Assembly (NCBI GenBank): GCA_022432975.1
Contig: CM039509.1
Coordinates: 45,946,611-46,010,610 of the forward strand
Reading direction: 5' to 3'
Length of the DNA: 64,000 nucleotides
Source of the DNA: Begonia masoniana
Lineage: Eukaryota > Streptophyta > Magnoliopsida > Cucurbitales > Begoniaceae
Part shown: in pieces, positions 36,020-47,724 of the stretch
Layout of the letters: every line of letters begins with the position of its first letter
Numbering within the stretch: the stretch's first letter is position 1
Made by a program: the position numbers and the translations under genes
The notes under the pieces: model-generated
What the model was told of the DNA's origin: nothing
The model's input: only the letters and a program-made list of their open reading frames with translations
Database searches by the model: none

Positions 36020-36469
36020 TGTACGCCCCGTTAAGAGCCGTGACCTAAACAAAACAGCCTTCGGATAAATACTGGGCATTGTTCTCTGTTTCATCCTATC
36101 TCCTGTATTTATATCATTATATATATATTTTTTTTAAAATACAAAACTCCGAAACATTACAGTATCAGACGAAACTGAACCCTTCATAACTCGACGTCTT
36201 CTTTAAACTCGACATGCTAAGTCGCAGAATTATGCGACAATGTTCAGCCATTAACCCATAATGGTACATCGGTCTGTGAGAAGGTGTCCTTAGATCACCC
36301 GACTCCATCGATCTCGGGTTGCATAATTGCGACTTTATCCGTATAAAGACCAATCCACCAGATCGTCACGTGCACTTCGCGTGACTCAATGGACATCACC
36401 CGGTAGAGGTCATCTACCGATGGGCATGTCATGCACTAATCCTTGACATCTCCGTATTTGAAATACACT

Positions 36470-36595
36470 ACATCGTCCGGTCACTAGACGACAAAACTAC
36501 ACTTACATCATCCAGTATTTGAAATACACTACATCGTCCGGTCACTAGACGACAAAACTACACTTACATCATCCGTGAGTACAAATCTCGACATC
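36470..36595 (-). repeat. Two-copy progenitor of the 59-bp satellite
   Basis: In the outer LTR, ATCGTCCGGTCACTAGACGACAAAACTACACTT-type sequence occurs twice at about 62 bp spacing. It is clearly related to the 59-mer amplified in the nested LTR (CCGATCGCTAGACGACAAAA). Confidence 0.8.
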
Positions 36596-37081
36596 ATCCG
36601 GTGACGTCAGCCGGAAGTTTAATCGATCAACCTTTCTATCCACCTTTGCCGATGCTGTCCGCTCTGATGATACCCATCCAGCTTCTAGCATTCAGCAGTA
36701 AAACACTATAATCATCAACACTTCACAACAGAAATCCACGACCTGCACGACAAATCTCGCTTGATAGACATAGCCTCAATACGAATAAAATCCTAGACTC
36801 GTTAGGAATACGTCATCTAAAGAAAAGACTCATAAAAACATGTTCCTGGTTCTTACAACATTCTCAAACGCAGAGTTGACAGACAATTTCAAGTCCAAAT
36901 AAAAACAAACATGATCTTGTCCTACTTAGACATCAGTTTTCTCATAAGTCTTACTGACATAAAATGAGCATAACCACGGGTCATATCGCCTGCCATCCAT
37001 AGACTTTCCCCCCTCTGATACCATCCTGCAACCAGCCTTGACATCATCTTGATTTGGATCCTCACCATGATATTTTGTCAC

Positions 37082-37682
37082 CTACATCATAAGGTTTAAA
37101 CTATAAGCGTATGCTTAGTAAGGAATGTAATAACTAACTGTATACGTGATGCTAGTTTGCAAAGAAAATCATGATCATGTTCGTTTCATGTTCTTCTCCT
37201 TGTTCTCATTCGTGTTCTTGTTCATCACTTTCATCATATGGATTAAGAGAGGATTTGTGCCTTAAAGGGGGGAGGACAGTGCAAGTGTACCTAGTCCCTT
37301 TCGGCCGTATTCATGGTCCTTCTCTTTGGACAGTGACATACGTCAACTGCCCCCAACCCTTACTATCCGGTTGCTAAGTTTCATATTCATTCTCATATCT
37401 TGTTCATGGGGGAAAAACATGCTCATATCATTTCATATTCTTGAGAAGTAAATTCATGATGCCTGACATGACTATTCCTTAAAAATCATCAGACTATGGA
37501 ATATCATACTAGACAGTTGACTTCATAAACTCCTAGTCAGCACAATCATTAACATCGTCCTCAAACATCCGTAATCATCCAAGTACAAACCATCTTACTA
37601 ACTTAAAACAAACCTCAAACCACATACCATATTTAGACCTTAAGTGTATGGCCCTAAGCCGAATCTTAATACATTAACTTAA
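37082..37682 (-). other. Intron-like module of the outer 3' LTR
   Basis: Minus strand: acceptor GATGTAG/GTGAC ending at 37082, CTTAT box and TACTAAGC stem before it, hairpin CGGCTTAGGGCC near 37650, and a damaged donor (GTTAAGT) near 37682. Confidence 0.35.
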
Positions 37683-37836
37683 CCGCTGGCTCCCTTATCA
37701 AATTCGTGCTACTGTTCGTCAGATTCTTTCACCTAAAACATTTACATCGCAGTAGTTAAAACAAATCCTAAAGTCCTAATCACAAGTCATCCTAGGATCT
37801 AGTAGTTAAAGTCATTCCCGAATTCCTTAGTCTAGT

Positions 37837-40800
37837 TGTAACGACCCCGGGAGGATCGCCACTAAATTTTCATCGACTTACTAAAACTTTCACTCATATT
37901 TGAACTCTTTTCTCCTTCTCTTTTTTTTTCTTTTATAACATATACCTAACAGGCTTAAAGACTTCACTTAATTGTTGGAAAGTTAGTCCCTCGTACATGC
38001 TTCCAATCGACGAGAAGTTGCATGGTCTCATCATCAACCGATGACATTGGCACTCTTCCGGATGCAACATGCACACCTCATTACTCTTTAAACCATATCA
38101 GGCAGATGTGAATACTCCATCGACCGACGATCACGTGCATCTCGTGTGACCAATTTAAAACATCCACCGATAGACATGTGAAATTCACGTGTTCATCTAT
38201 GACATCTTCCGATAGCTTACAGCTCTATATCATCCGATCACTAACGACAAGTTATTATTTACATCAGCCGCGCGGGAATTACTCATCTTCTGTTGACCTG
38301 GACCATCATCCCGATGGACATGTGCTCCCCCACGTGCATATTAAAACATGACCCGTCACTAAACGCCAAGGAAACCCTCACATCGTCCGATGGCTAACAC
38401 TCTACATCTGCCGATCGCTAGACGACAAAATAGCACTTTCATCCTCCGATGGCTAACACTCTACATCTGCCGATCGCTAGACGACAAAATAGCACTTTCA
38501 TCCTCCGATGGCTAACACTCTACATCTGCCGATCGCTAGACGACAAAATAGCACTTTCATCCTCCGATGGCTAACACTCTACATCTGCCGATCGCTAGAC
38601 GACAAAATAGCACTTTCATCCTCCGATGGCTAACACTCTACATCTGCCGATCGCTAGACGACAAAATAGCACTTTCATCCTCCGATGGCTAACACTCTAC
38701 ATCTGCCGATCGCTAGACGACAAAATAGCACTTTCATCCTCCGATGGCTAACACTCTACATCTGCCGATCGCTAGACGACAAAATAGCACTTTCATCCTC
38801 CGATGGCTAACACTCTACATCTGCCGATCGCTAGACGACAAAATAGCACTTTCATCCTCCGATGGCTAACACTCTACATCTGCCGATCGCTAGACGACAA
38901 AATAGCACTTTCATCCTCCGATGGCTAACACTCTACATCTGCCGATCGCTAGACGACAAAATAGCACTTTCATCCTCCGATGGCTAACACTCTACATCTG
39001 CCGATCGCTAGACGACAAAATAGCACTTTCATCCTCCGATGGCTAACACTCTACATCTGCCGATCGCTAGACGACAAAATAGCACTTTCATCCTCCGATG
39101 GCTAACACTCTACATCTGCCGATCGCTAGACGACAAAATAGCACTTTCATCCTCCGATGGCTAACACTCTACATCTGCCGATCGCTAGACGACAAAATAG
39201 CACTTTCATCCTCCGATGGCTAACACTCTACATCTGCCGATCGCTAGACGACAAAATAGCACTTTCATCCTCCGATGGCTAACACTCTACATCTGCCGAT
39301 CGCTAGACGACAAAATAGCACTTTCATCCTCCGATGGCTAACACTCTACATCTGCCGATCGCTAGACGACAAAATAGCACTTTCATCCTCCGATGGCTAA
39401 CACTCTACATCTGCCGATCGCTAGACGACAAAATAGCACTTTCATCCTCCGATGGCTAACACTCTACATCTGCCGATCGCTAGACGACAAAATAGCACTT
39501 TCATCCTCCGATGGCTAACACTCTACATCTGCCGATCGCTAGACGACAAAATAGCACTTTCATCCTCCGATGGCTAACACTCTACATCTGCCGATCGCTA
39601 GACGACAAAATAGCACTTTCATCCTCCGATGGCTAACACTCTACATCTGCCGATCGCTAGACGACAAAATAGCACTTTCATCCTCCGATGGCTAACACTC
39701 TACATCTGCCGATCGCTAGACGACAAAATAGCACTTTCATCCTCCGATGGCTAACACTCTACATCTGCCGATCGCTAGACGACAAAATAGCACTTTCATC
39801 CTCCGATGGCTAACACTCTACATCTGCCGATCGCTAGACGACAAAATAGCACTTTCATCCTCCGATGGCTAACACTCTACATCTGCCGATCGCTAGACGA
39901 CAAAATAGCACTTTCATCCTCCGATGGCTAACACTCTACATCTGCCGATCGCTAGACGACAAAATAGCACTTTCATCCTCCGATGGCTAAACACTCTACA
40001 TCTGCCGATCGCTAGACGACAAAATAGCACTTTCATCCTCCGATGGCTAACACTCTACATCTGCCGATCGCTAGACGACAAAATAGCACTTTCATCCTCC
40101 GATGGCTAACACTCTACATCTGCCGATCGCTAGACGACAAAATAGCACTTTCATCCTCCGATGGCTAACACTCTACATCTGCCGATCGCTAGACGACAAA
40201 ATAGCACTTTCATCCTCCGATGGCTAACACTCTACATCTGCCGATCGCTAGACGACAAAATAGCACTTTCATCCTCCGATGGCTAACACTCTACATCTGC
40301 CGATCGCTAGACGACAAAATAGCACTTTCATCCTCCGATGGCTAACACTCTACATCTGCCGATCGCTAGACGACAAAATAGCACTTTCATCCTCCGATGG
40401 CTAAACACTCTACATCTGCCGATCGCTAGACGACAAAATAGCACTTTCATCCTCCGATGGCTAACACTCTACATCTGCCGATCGCTAGACGACAAAATAG
40501 CACTTTCATCCTCCGATGGCTAACACTCTACATCTGCCGATCGCTAGACGACAAAATAGCACTTTCATCCTCCGATGGCTAACACTCTACATCTGCCGAT
40601 CGCTAGACGACAAAATAGCACTTTCATCCTCCGATGGCTAACACTCTACATCTGCCGATCGCTAGACGACAAAATAGCACTTTCATCCTCCGATGGCTAA
40701 CACTCTACATCTGCCGATCGCTAGACGACAAAATAGCACTTTCATCCTCCGATGGCTAACACTCTACATCTGCCGATCGCTAGACGACAAAATAGCACTT

Positions 40801-42133
40801 TCATCCTCCGATGGCTAACACTCTACATCTGCCGATCGCTAGACGACAAAATAGCACTTTCATCCTCCGATGGCTAACACTCTACATCTGCCGATCGCTA
40901 GACGACAAAATAGCACTTTCATCCTCCGATGGCTAACACTCTACATCTGCCGATCGCTAGACGACAAAATAGCACTTTCATCCTCCGATGGCTAAACACT
41001 CTGGGGGTCGACAATGAGTTTGATACTTGTTCCCTACTGCGGGTCCGTATTCATATTTCCTTCTTTGGACCTGTGACATACGCCGAACCGCCCCCAACCC
41101 TCACTTAATCCAGCGTATGCATAAATCTTATACATATACATATATACATACACATCTTGTTCATAGGAAAACATGCGTTAAAACATTTTCTTATGCTTGA
41201 GAAACATTCATGATGCATGAACATGAAGAGCTTTAACTCATCAAACTATGACAAGGATCATACCAGAGCAGACAACTTCACAATCACTAACAGGTCATCA
41301 CAGGGTGTAACTCGCACATACATAAATCCTTCAAGTGCAGACAAGCTCATATCATAAGGTAAACAGTAGAACATCTCAACCTAGTACTCCTACGATGTAC
41401 GGCTCTATTAGCCGGAAATCTTAATACACTCACTTACCTGGTCTCCTTAGCACTTTGGATTCTTTCTCTTCAAACACTTCCTCACCTAAAACATTACATT
41501 GCAGTAGTTAAACAAATCCTAACAGTTCTACTCACAAGCATCCTAGGGTCTAAATAACTAAGAGTCATTCCTGAATCCTTAGTCTAATACCTAATGTGAC
41601 CTGAAATCCCAAACCAAACAGGCGGATTCGATAAATAATAACTCAGGTTGGTTGTTTTAATGTCCAGAATCTATTCGAATGACATTACCAATCTCGGGTT
41701 TCAAAATGTTCCTATCAATACTCGGCCATTGAAGAATCCAAAACCTCAATACAGGCTGAAAACAAGCTAATAACTAACAAATACCACATTGTCTAATGCA
41801 TACCTCAGGCACAGAGTAGTCGAGTGGTGGCGGAGTAAACCGTACCGTCGAGGAGAGTTTGCTGAGTAGCCAGAAGAAAGAGTTAAGGACTTGCGAGAGA
41901 AGAAATCGCCGGAAAGGGTGGTGTCCGGCTACAGTGGTTTAAATGAGGTTTAAATCTTTTCCTTTTCTTTAATACTGGCCTCAATCCTCCATTATTACAA
42001 CTTTGCCACTCAACCTAGTTTAGATCCACATGTAAATTAATTATTCTTGGCATAAGTCCTAAACTATAAAGATTAAATATTTAGACCGTTAATACAGTTA
42101 AGAAAATCACCTGGCCGTGACTCGAGTGTTACA
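37837..42133 (-). mobile_element. Nested solo LTR, 4297 bp, target duplication CTAGT
   Basis: + strand begins TGTAACGACCCC at 37837 and ends GAGTGTTACA at 42133. Perfect CTAGT repeats flank it (37832-37836 and 42134-42138). Both flanks continue the same outer LTR, whose downstream part (42139 on) parallels the nested copy's own sequence around 41600. It is of the same family as its host but swollen by the satellite at 38385-41001. Its donor is intact (41437) but the acceptor half of the intron-like module has been lost. Confidence 0.92.
38385..41001. repeat. 59-bp satellite array, 44 copies
   Basis: TCTACATCTG recurs from 38401 to 40940 at exactly 59-bp steps, giving 44 anchors, with essentially no substitutions. 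Three units carry one extra A (GGCTAAACACT at 39985, 40399 and 40990), 414 and 591 bp apart (7 x 59 + 1 and 10 x 59 + 1). The two identical 61-residue frames at 39924 and 40338 arise only because the 60-bp unit shifts phase; they are not genes. Extreme homogeneity means recent amplification, or copy number shaped by assembly. Confidence 0.97.
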
Positions 42134-42514
42134 CTAGTTCTCTGTGTGCAGTCTGAAATCCAAAAACCAAAACAGCTAGGTTCAACTAACGATTAATCAG
42201 GGTTGGTTTATATTAATGTCAAGAATCGATTCTGAATGACATTACTAAATCCAGATTATAATTTTACTATTGTTACTACTCGGGCCATTGGAGGAACCAA
42301 ACTCCAACACAACTGAAAAACAGAGCTCAACAACTAACTGACAACTATATGTCTACCCATACCTCGAGCGTAGAGTACCGAGAAATACCAAGGGAACTGG
42401 TCGTCGAAGGGAGGATTGCTGGCCGGCAGAGAGCGAGAGCTCGGGAGAGAAAATCGCTGAAGGAGAAAGTGTCGACTACAGTGGTGCTGGTGAGGTTTAA
42501 AAATTTTCCATTCC

Positions 42515-42524
42515 TTTATATATC
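42515..42524 (-). promoter_or_regulatory. TATA box of the chromovirus 3' LTR
   Basis: Minus strand reads ATATATAAAGG about 165 bp after the LTR start (42684), before a C/T-rich leader. It places transcription start early in the LTR, leaving a very long leader. Confidence 0.6.
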
Positions 42525-42684
42525 GATCACAAACCACCCTTATTACAATTTTGCCACTCAACCTAGTTTGACACCACATGAAATTAATTAAGCTTTGGCA
42601 TAAAATTCTGAACCGAAAATATCAAATAAACATGACCGTTAAAACGGTTAAGAAAATCACCTGATCAACTTGTCGGGTGTTACA

Positions 42685-42697
42685 TCCACCCCTCTTT
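42685..42697 (-). promoter_or_regulatory. Polypurine tract
   Basis: Minus strand AAAGAGGGGTGGA directly abuts the LTR start TGTAACACCC, the expected plus-strand primer position. Confidence 0.85.
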
Positions 42698-42699
42698 AA

Positions 42700-43090
42700 A
42701 CAAATTTTCGTCCTCGAAAATTGCTCAAACAAAGAGTTCAGGATATTTGTTCAGCATGCTGTCGCTCCCATGTGGCTTCTTCAATACCATGATTCATCCA
42801 TAAGACTTTCACTAGTTGAATTTCCTTATTCCTCAGAGTCTTAACTGCAGATTCTATAATCCTTACAGGTTTCTCTTCATACACTAGTGTCGGCTCGATA
42901 TCGATTCCAGTGGTTCAACAACATGTGTCGGATCACGTATGCATTTCCTTAACACTGACACATGAAAGACATTATGTACCTTTTCCAGTGATGGAGGCAA
43001 TTGCAGTTTGTAAGCTGTACTGCCAATCCTTGCTAAGACAGGGAATGGTCCCAATAAATCGCGGATTAAGCTTTCCCTTCTTACCAAATC
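42700..43090 (-). pseudogene. Chromovirus integrase C-terminal tail
   Basis: Minus strand contains [20 protein letters not shown] and [19 protein letters not shown], the GPY/F-type integrase C-terminus. After a frame change comes a chromodomain-like stretch around 42740-42880 (NKEIQLVKVLWMNHGIEEATW). The parts lie in separate frames, so the tail is broken. Confidence 0.8.
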
Positions 43091-43302
43091 TTAAAACTCC
43101 TTTAAAGGGTGAAACCTTTAAGATACCTCATCCCTACAGCAAATTTAAGATCACTTCTTCTTTGGTCTGCATAACTCTTCTGTCAACTTTGTGCAGTCAC
43201 CATTCTCCTCCTAATAATGGCAATCTTGTCTAACATCTGTTGTAAAATCTCGGGTCCTAGGAGTTTTGCTTCACCAACTTCATTCCAATACAAAGGTGAC
43301 CT

Positions 43303-43736
43303 TCATTTCCTGCCATACAGTGCCTTATAAGGTGCCATACCGATAGTGGACTGGTAACTATTGTTGTAGGAGAATTCAATTAAGGGCAAATGTCGACTCC
43401 AAGATGTCTGGAAATCTAGTACACACACCCTCAACATATCCTCAAGTGTCTGAATTGTCCTTTCTGATTGGCCATCTGTCTGAGGGTGAAATGCGGTGCT
43501 CAAGGTTAACTTTGTACCAAATGTACCTTGAAGACCCCGCCAAAACCTTGAGGTGAACCTAGGATCACGATCAGAGACTATGGATATCGGAATCCCATGC
43601 AATCTAATGATTTCCTGAACATACAGATTAGCAAGTTGGTCCATCGTGTATGTTGTCTTTACAGGTAGGAAGTGAGCTGACTTCGTTAATCTGTCAACCA
43701 CAACCCAAATGCTGTCATGACTTTAGTTGTCTTAGG
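43303..43736 (-). pseudogene. Ty3 integrase catalytic core
   Basis: The open part (43701-43303) has [19 protein letters not shown] with the second catalytic Asp (residue 44) and DGQSERTIQ with Glu80, a D-35-E spacing. The segment carrying the first catalytic Asp (MDFVVGLP) is upstream in another frame. Separating it from the RT polyprotein are a stop right after CLVCQ, a second stop after PIPEWK and a frameshift near 43720. The family protein is one continuous polyprotein, so this copy is dead. Confidence 0.85.
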
Positions 43737-43835
43737 TAATCCAACAACAAAATCCATGGCAATGTTTTCTCATTTCCATTCGGGGATCGGTAAGGGTTGA
43801 AGGGTACCTCCTGGGCGTTGATGCTCTGCCTTAAC

Positions 43836-45578
43836 CTATTGGCAAACCAAACATGACTCCACATACTTGGCAATATCCCTCTTCATATTTGGCCACAAAA
43901 AATGTAGCTTCAAGTCCCGATACATCTTGGTGCTACCAGGATGTACAGAGAAAGAAGATGAGTGAGCCTCAGCCAAGATCAACTCACGCAACTCCTTATC
44001 ACTTGGAATGTACCATCGATTCCTAAATTTCAAAATGCCATCCATGGAGAGACTGAACTCTGAAGTGGCATCCTTTAACTTACTCATCATACTATTATTC
44101 TCCTTTGAATCCTTCTGTTGTGCCTCTTTGACCTTATCCAAAATAGTTGGTCGAATGGTTAAATCAGCAAGTAAGGTTGACAACTCAGGAACTATTTCCA
44201 ACTCGAACTTCTGAACTTCCTTCCATAATGGTATAGACATGGTTGATACAGCGGGCTGCATTGTCTTTGACATTCTGCTTAATGCATCAGCCACAACATT
44301 GGCCTTACCCGGGTGATACTTGATTTCGAAGTCATAATCCTTAACAAACTCCAACAAACGCCTTTGTCTCATGTTTAATTCCTTTTGGGTGAAGAGGTAC
44401 TTCAGGCTCTTATGGTCAGAAAACACCTCACACAGTTGACCATATAAATAGTGTCTCCAAATTTTTAGTGCAAAAACAACAGCGGCTAGCTCTAAATCGT
44501 GAGTGGGGTAATTCTGTTCATAACTCTTCAGCTGCCTAGAGGCATATGCCACAACCTTACCTTCTTGCATCATAACACACCCCAGACCAACTTTGGATGC
44601 ATCACAGTAAACACTAAACTTTCCTTCTTCGGTTGTGAGAGTCAAAAGTGGGGCTGTTGTCAACTTCAGCTTAAGTGTCTGGAAGCCATCTTCACAAGCT
44701 TCAGTCCAAGAGTACTTGGTGTCATTCTTTGTTAAATTAGTTAAAGGTTTAGCTATCATAGAGAATCCCTTAATGAACTTCCTATAATAACCTGCCAGAC
44801 CAAGGAAACTGCGGACTTCGCTGGCATTCCTTGGCTGTGGCCAATTCTTAACGGCCTGAATTTTGGTTGGATCTATTGATATACCTTCAGCAGAGATAAC
44901 GTGGCCTAAAAAGTTAACCTTATCCAGCCAGAACTCACATTTAGACAGCTTGACATAGAGTTGCTGCTGATTTAATGTCGTCAAAACCACTCTTGAATGC
45001 TCTGCATGGTCAGTCTCAGTACGTGAGTATATTAGTATATCATCTATAAACACAATCACAAACTTGTCCAAATACTCACGAAACACACGATTTATCAAGT
45101 CCATAAAACCTACAGGCGCATTCATCAGTCCAAACGACATCACAAGAAATTCATAGTGCCCGTAGCGGGTCCTGAAGGCTGTCTTTGGTATATCACTCTC
45201 CTTAACCTTCAGTTGGTAGTAACCCGAGCGTAAGTCAATCTTTGAAAACACCCTAGCTCCTTGTAATTGGTCAAACAGATCATCAATTCGGGGTAAAGGA
45301 TATTTATTCTTAATTGTCAACTTGTTTAGCTCCCTATAGTCAATGCACATTCTAAGAGAACTATCCTTCTTCTTAACGAATAAAACAGGTGCACCCCAGG
45401 GAGAACTGCTAAGACGTATAAACCCCTTATCTACTAATTCCTGCAGTTGGACTTTTAATTCTTTCAACTCAACAGGTGCCATGCGGTAAGGGTTCTTAGA
45501 CACAGGTAAAGCCTCAGGATAAGTATCTATTACAAACTCAATTTCTCTGTCGGGTGGTATTCCGAGCAAGTCATCCAA
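43836..45578 (-). CDS. Ty3 reverse transcriptase, RNase H and integrase zinc finger, open for 580 codons
   Basis: Longest intact piece of the polyprotein, copying element RNA into DNA in the particle. RT spans about residues 25-270: [12 protein letters not shown] supplies Asp115 and VFIDDIL the catalytic pair Asp179-Asp180. RNase H follows (about 320-435) with Asp326 (YCDAS), Glu363 (DLELAAV), Asp388 (SDHKSL) and Asp431 (VVADALS), all present. The end carries the HHCC finger ([10 protein letters not shown], then ESCLVCQ). The usual LTNAP motif reads LMNAP here. The frame starts at an internal Met; the true protein would begin upstream at gag/protease. Closed by a TAG after CLVCQ. Confidence 0.9.
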   Translation of the reverse strand: MDDLLGIPPDREIEFVIDTYPEALPVSKNPYRMAPVELKELKVQLQELVDKGFIRLSSSPWGAPVLFVKKKDSSLRMCIDYRELNKLTIKNKYPLPRIDDLFDQLQGARVFSKIDLRSGYYQLKVKESDIPKTAFRTRYGHYEFLVMSFGLMNAPVGFMDLINRVFREYLDKFVIVFIDDILIYSRTETDHAEHSRVVLTTLNQQQLYVKLSKCEFWLDKVNFLGHVISAEGISIDPTKIQAVKNWPQPRNASEVRSFLGLAGYYRKFIKGFSMIAKPLTNLTKNDTKYSWTEACEDGFQTLKLKLTTAPLLTLTTEEGKFSVYCDASKVGLGCVMMQEGKVVAYASRQLKSYEQNYPTHDLELAAVVFALKIWRHYLYGQLCEVFSDHKSLKYLFTQKELNMRQRRLLEFVKDYDFEIKYHPGKANVVADALSRMSKTMQPAVSTMSIPLWKEVQKFELEIVPELSTLLADLTIRPTILDKVKEAQQKDSKENNSMMSKLKDATSEFSLSMDGILKFRNRWYIPSDKELRELILAEAHSSSFSVHPGSTKMYRDLKLHFLWPNMKRDIAKYVESCLVCQ

Positions 45579-45628
45579 AAATGTATCCGGAAACTCTCTG
45601 ACTATGGGAATATCTTGTAGTTTTAACC

Positions 45629-46084
45629 TTATTTCTCCACCCGAACATCAGTTACACAAGCTAGAAAACTTTCACAACCACTCTTCAGTAATCGCTGAGT
45701 CTTTAGTGATGAAATAATTGGCATTTTACTTAGTTTTGGGATAGCTTGGAAGGAATACCGATCACCATTCGGGGGTCGGAACTCAACTAATCCAGACCTA
45801 CAACTTATCGTGGCATAATGCCTGAATAACCAATCCATCCCTAGTATGACCTCATATCCTCTCATATCGATTACGATCAGTTCTACATATAGCTTCTTAT
45901 CTCCTAAGGATATAACATCACCTTTCAATATCTGCTCAGAATGTAGGGACTTCCCCGACGGTAACATAACACCAAATGACCTCTTAGCTGGCATGAGTTC
46001 TAGTTTATGCTCAAGTACAAACAGGGTGATACAAACGAGTGTGTGGCCCCTGTATCTATAAGTGTGTAAGCAGAAATACCACAA
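45629..46084 (-). pseudogene. Ty3 aspartic protease region
   Basis: VIDMRGYEVILGMDWLFRHYATI is the C-terminal signature of plant Ty3 protease (YDVILGMDWL-like). The upstream active-site Asp-Thr/Ser-Gly is not readable: the corresponding stretch (46030-46084) is frameshifted. It is separated from RT by a frame break near 45600. Confidence 0.75.
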
Positions 46085-46162
46085 ACCATAATGGTAACCT
46101 ATTATGACTGTGTCCTGCTCGCATCTTCATCCTCCATTAAAGCATAAACCTTTGGCGCTACC

Positions 46163-47137
46163 CTACTCGATTCGGTCTGGCGGCATAGGGCAGTCTCTGA
46201 CCACGTGTCCCAACCTTATCACATCTATAACAGTGGCTAGAAATGTAACTTGCATTCGCCGGGGTGGTTCTTCTGACAGGTGGGGGCATAGAGGAGCCAG
46301 AGGTCGCTTTCCTTTTCCTTGGTCATCATTTGGATTGAAGGGTCTCTTTATACCTTTCTGCTGTTGCTGTGGCCCTCTATTCGGTTGTGGTTGCCAACCT
46401 CTGCCCTGGGCCGGTGGTGGGCTGAGTATCCTTGAAAAACTTCCTTGGCGGTTCACACTGTCCTCGTACTGCCAACTCTACCTCTTCCAATTCCAAAGCT
46501 TTAGCAGCCACTTCGGAATAAGGTATGTTATGGATCCCTGCAGTCTTCACTCCCTGGAAGAGGCTCGGCTTCAGCCCGTGGAAAAACTGGTGAATCTTGT
46601 CCTCCTCATCATCCACCAGACGGGTGCAAACCGAGACAGTGCCTCAAACTTACAGATGTAATCAGCCACAGAACCGGTTTGACGTAGTTGCATGAATTCC
46701 CTTTTCTTGCTTGCCCGAACAGCTCTGTTGAAGTACTTGTCAAAGAAGGCAGTCTTAAACATTTCCCAGGTCATAGCTCCTGCATTAGCGGTGCTCTGGA
46801 TTGAGTTCCACCAATGCCTTGCATCAAGTTCCAAGTGAAAGACAGCACACGTAACCTTATCTCCGTCCTCAACTTTCATACCTGAACATGTCCTCCATCT
46901 TCGAATCCATTCCTCAGCATAAACAGGGTCTGAAACTCGACCATTAAATGTCGGGGGTCGAAGCTGGTGAAAATGCTCGCCACCATGATCTTGAGCTGCA
47001 TTTGAACTAGAATTTGCTTGTTCTTCTCTTGCAGTCATCAGTTGTTCGATCTGGCGAGATTGGCGCATGACCAACTCTGTCAACTGAGTAATGCATTGCT
47101 GTCCTCATTGGTCTCCTCTTTGCTGACCTCTTACCAT
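46163..47137 (-). pseudogene. Ty3 gag
   Basis: Start codon at 47137 (MVRGQQRGD), then a TGA stop after ten codons. The main frame (47083-46571) has the gag core: PPTFNG, AEEWIRRW, FHLELDARHWWNS, FFDKYFNRAVRASKKREF and YICKFEALSRFAP. Frames change near 46610 and 46430. The tail is rich in Gln, Pro and Gly. The CCHC knuckle survives only in pieces (HCYRCDKVG near 46215, then RDCPMPP). Gag forms the particle and binds the element RNA. Nonfunctional as read. Confidence 0.85.
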
Positions 47138-47281
47138 TTTGAGATTCCTAAACAATATTCATAATACATCTTAACTTAATGACATTTACTAAAATCATAA
47201 CCACTTACAGTTGCCGGAGTGTACTCAGGTGGCAGTCAGTGCTGGAAGGCAGTCTACAGAATCGATTTTAGAACCCGGTTT

Positions 47282-47293
47282 GCTTTGATACCA
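47282..47293 (-). promoter_or_regulatory. Primer-binding site of the chromovirus
   Basis: Minus strand TGGTATCAAAGC matches the tRNA-iMet complement in 11 of 12 bases and lies four bases from the LTR edge at 47298. Confidence 0.85.
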
Positions 47294-47297
47294 TAAT

Positions 47298-47724
47298 TGT
47301 AACGACCTCGTTAAAGGCCGCGACATAAACATAAACATCATTCGGATAAATACTGGCTTGTTCTCTGTTTCATCCTTTCTACTTCATATTATATCATTAT
47401 ATTTATTTTTAAAAAAAAATACAAAACTCCGAAACATTACAGTATCAGACGAAACTGAACCTTCATAAACTCGACTTCTTCTTTAAACTATTGACATGCT
47501 AAGTCGCAGAATTATGCGACAATGTTCAGCCATTAACCACATAAGGGAATCGGGCTGGGAGAAGGTGTCCTTAGATCACCCGACTCCATCGATCTCGGGT
47601 TGCATAAGTTGCAGACTTTATCGGTAAGAAAGACACTCCACCGATTGTCACGTGCACTTCGCGTGACTCAATGGACATCGCCCGGTAGAGGTCATCTACC
47701 GATGGGCACGTGTAATGCACGTAA
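47298..47724 (-). mobile_element. 5' LTR remnant of the chromovirus
   Basis: Matches the first about 400 bp of 36020 onward in the same orientation, including the A-run and the CATCTACCGATGGGCA motif. It is cut at 47725 by the start of another LTR, so its promoter end is missing and the element's right target duplication cannot be seen. Confidence 0.85.

Larger units (their letters stand above)
36020..47724 (-). mobile_element. Chromovirus-like Ty3 retrotransposon, minus strand
   Basis: From right to left: 5' LTR remnant (47298-47724), primer-binding site (47282-47293), gag, protease, RT, RNase H, integrase and C-terminal tail (47137 to about 42700), polypurine tract (42685-42697), 3' LTR (36020-42684). 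Both LTRs share the TGTAACGACC-type edge, the GAACCTTCATAAACTCGAC region and the CCCGGTAGAGGTCATCTACC motif. Long LTRs, an iMet primer and the integrase tail fit plant chromoviruses such as the Tekay/Del lineage. It is inactivated by stops and frameshifts, its 3' LTR holds a nested solo LTR, and its 5' LTR is cut at 47725 by another LTR. Confidence 0.85.

Noticed and set aside
39924..40523. Two identical 61-residue open frames in the array
   Set aside because: They arise from the 60-bp variant unit shifting phase in a 59-bp repeat; no start context or family.
38385..41001. CRISPR-like regular array
   Set aside because: Units are directly contiguous 59-mers with no variable spacers, in a plant LTR; it is a satellite.
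46104..46661. 185-residue + strand frame over gag
   Set aside because: Antisense shadow of the gag C-terminal region.
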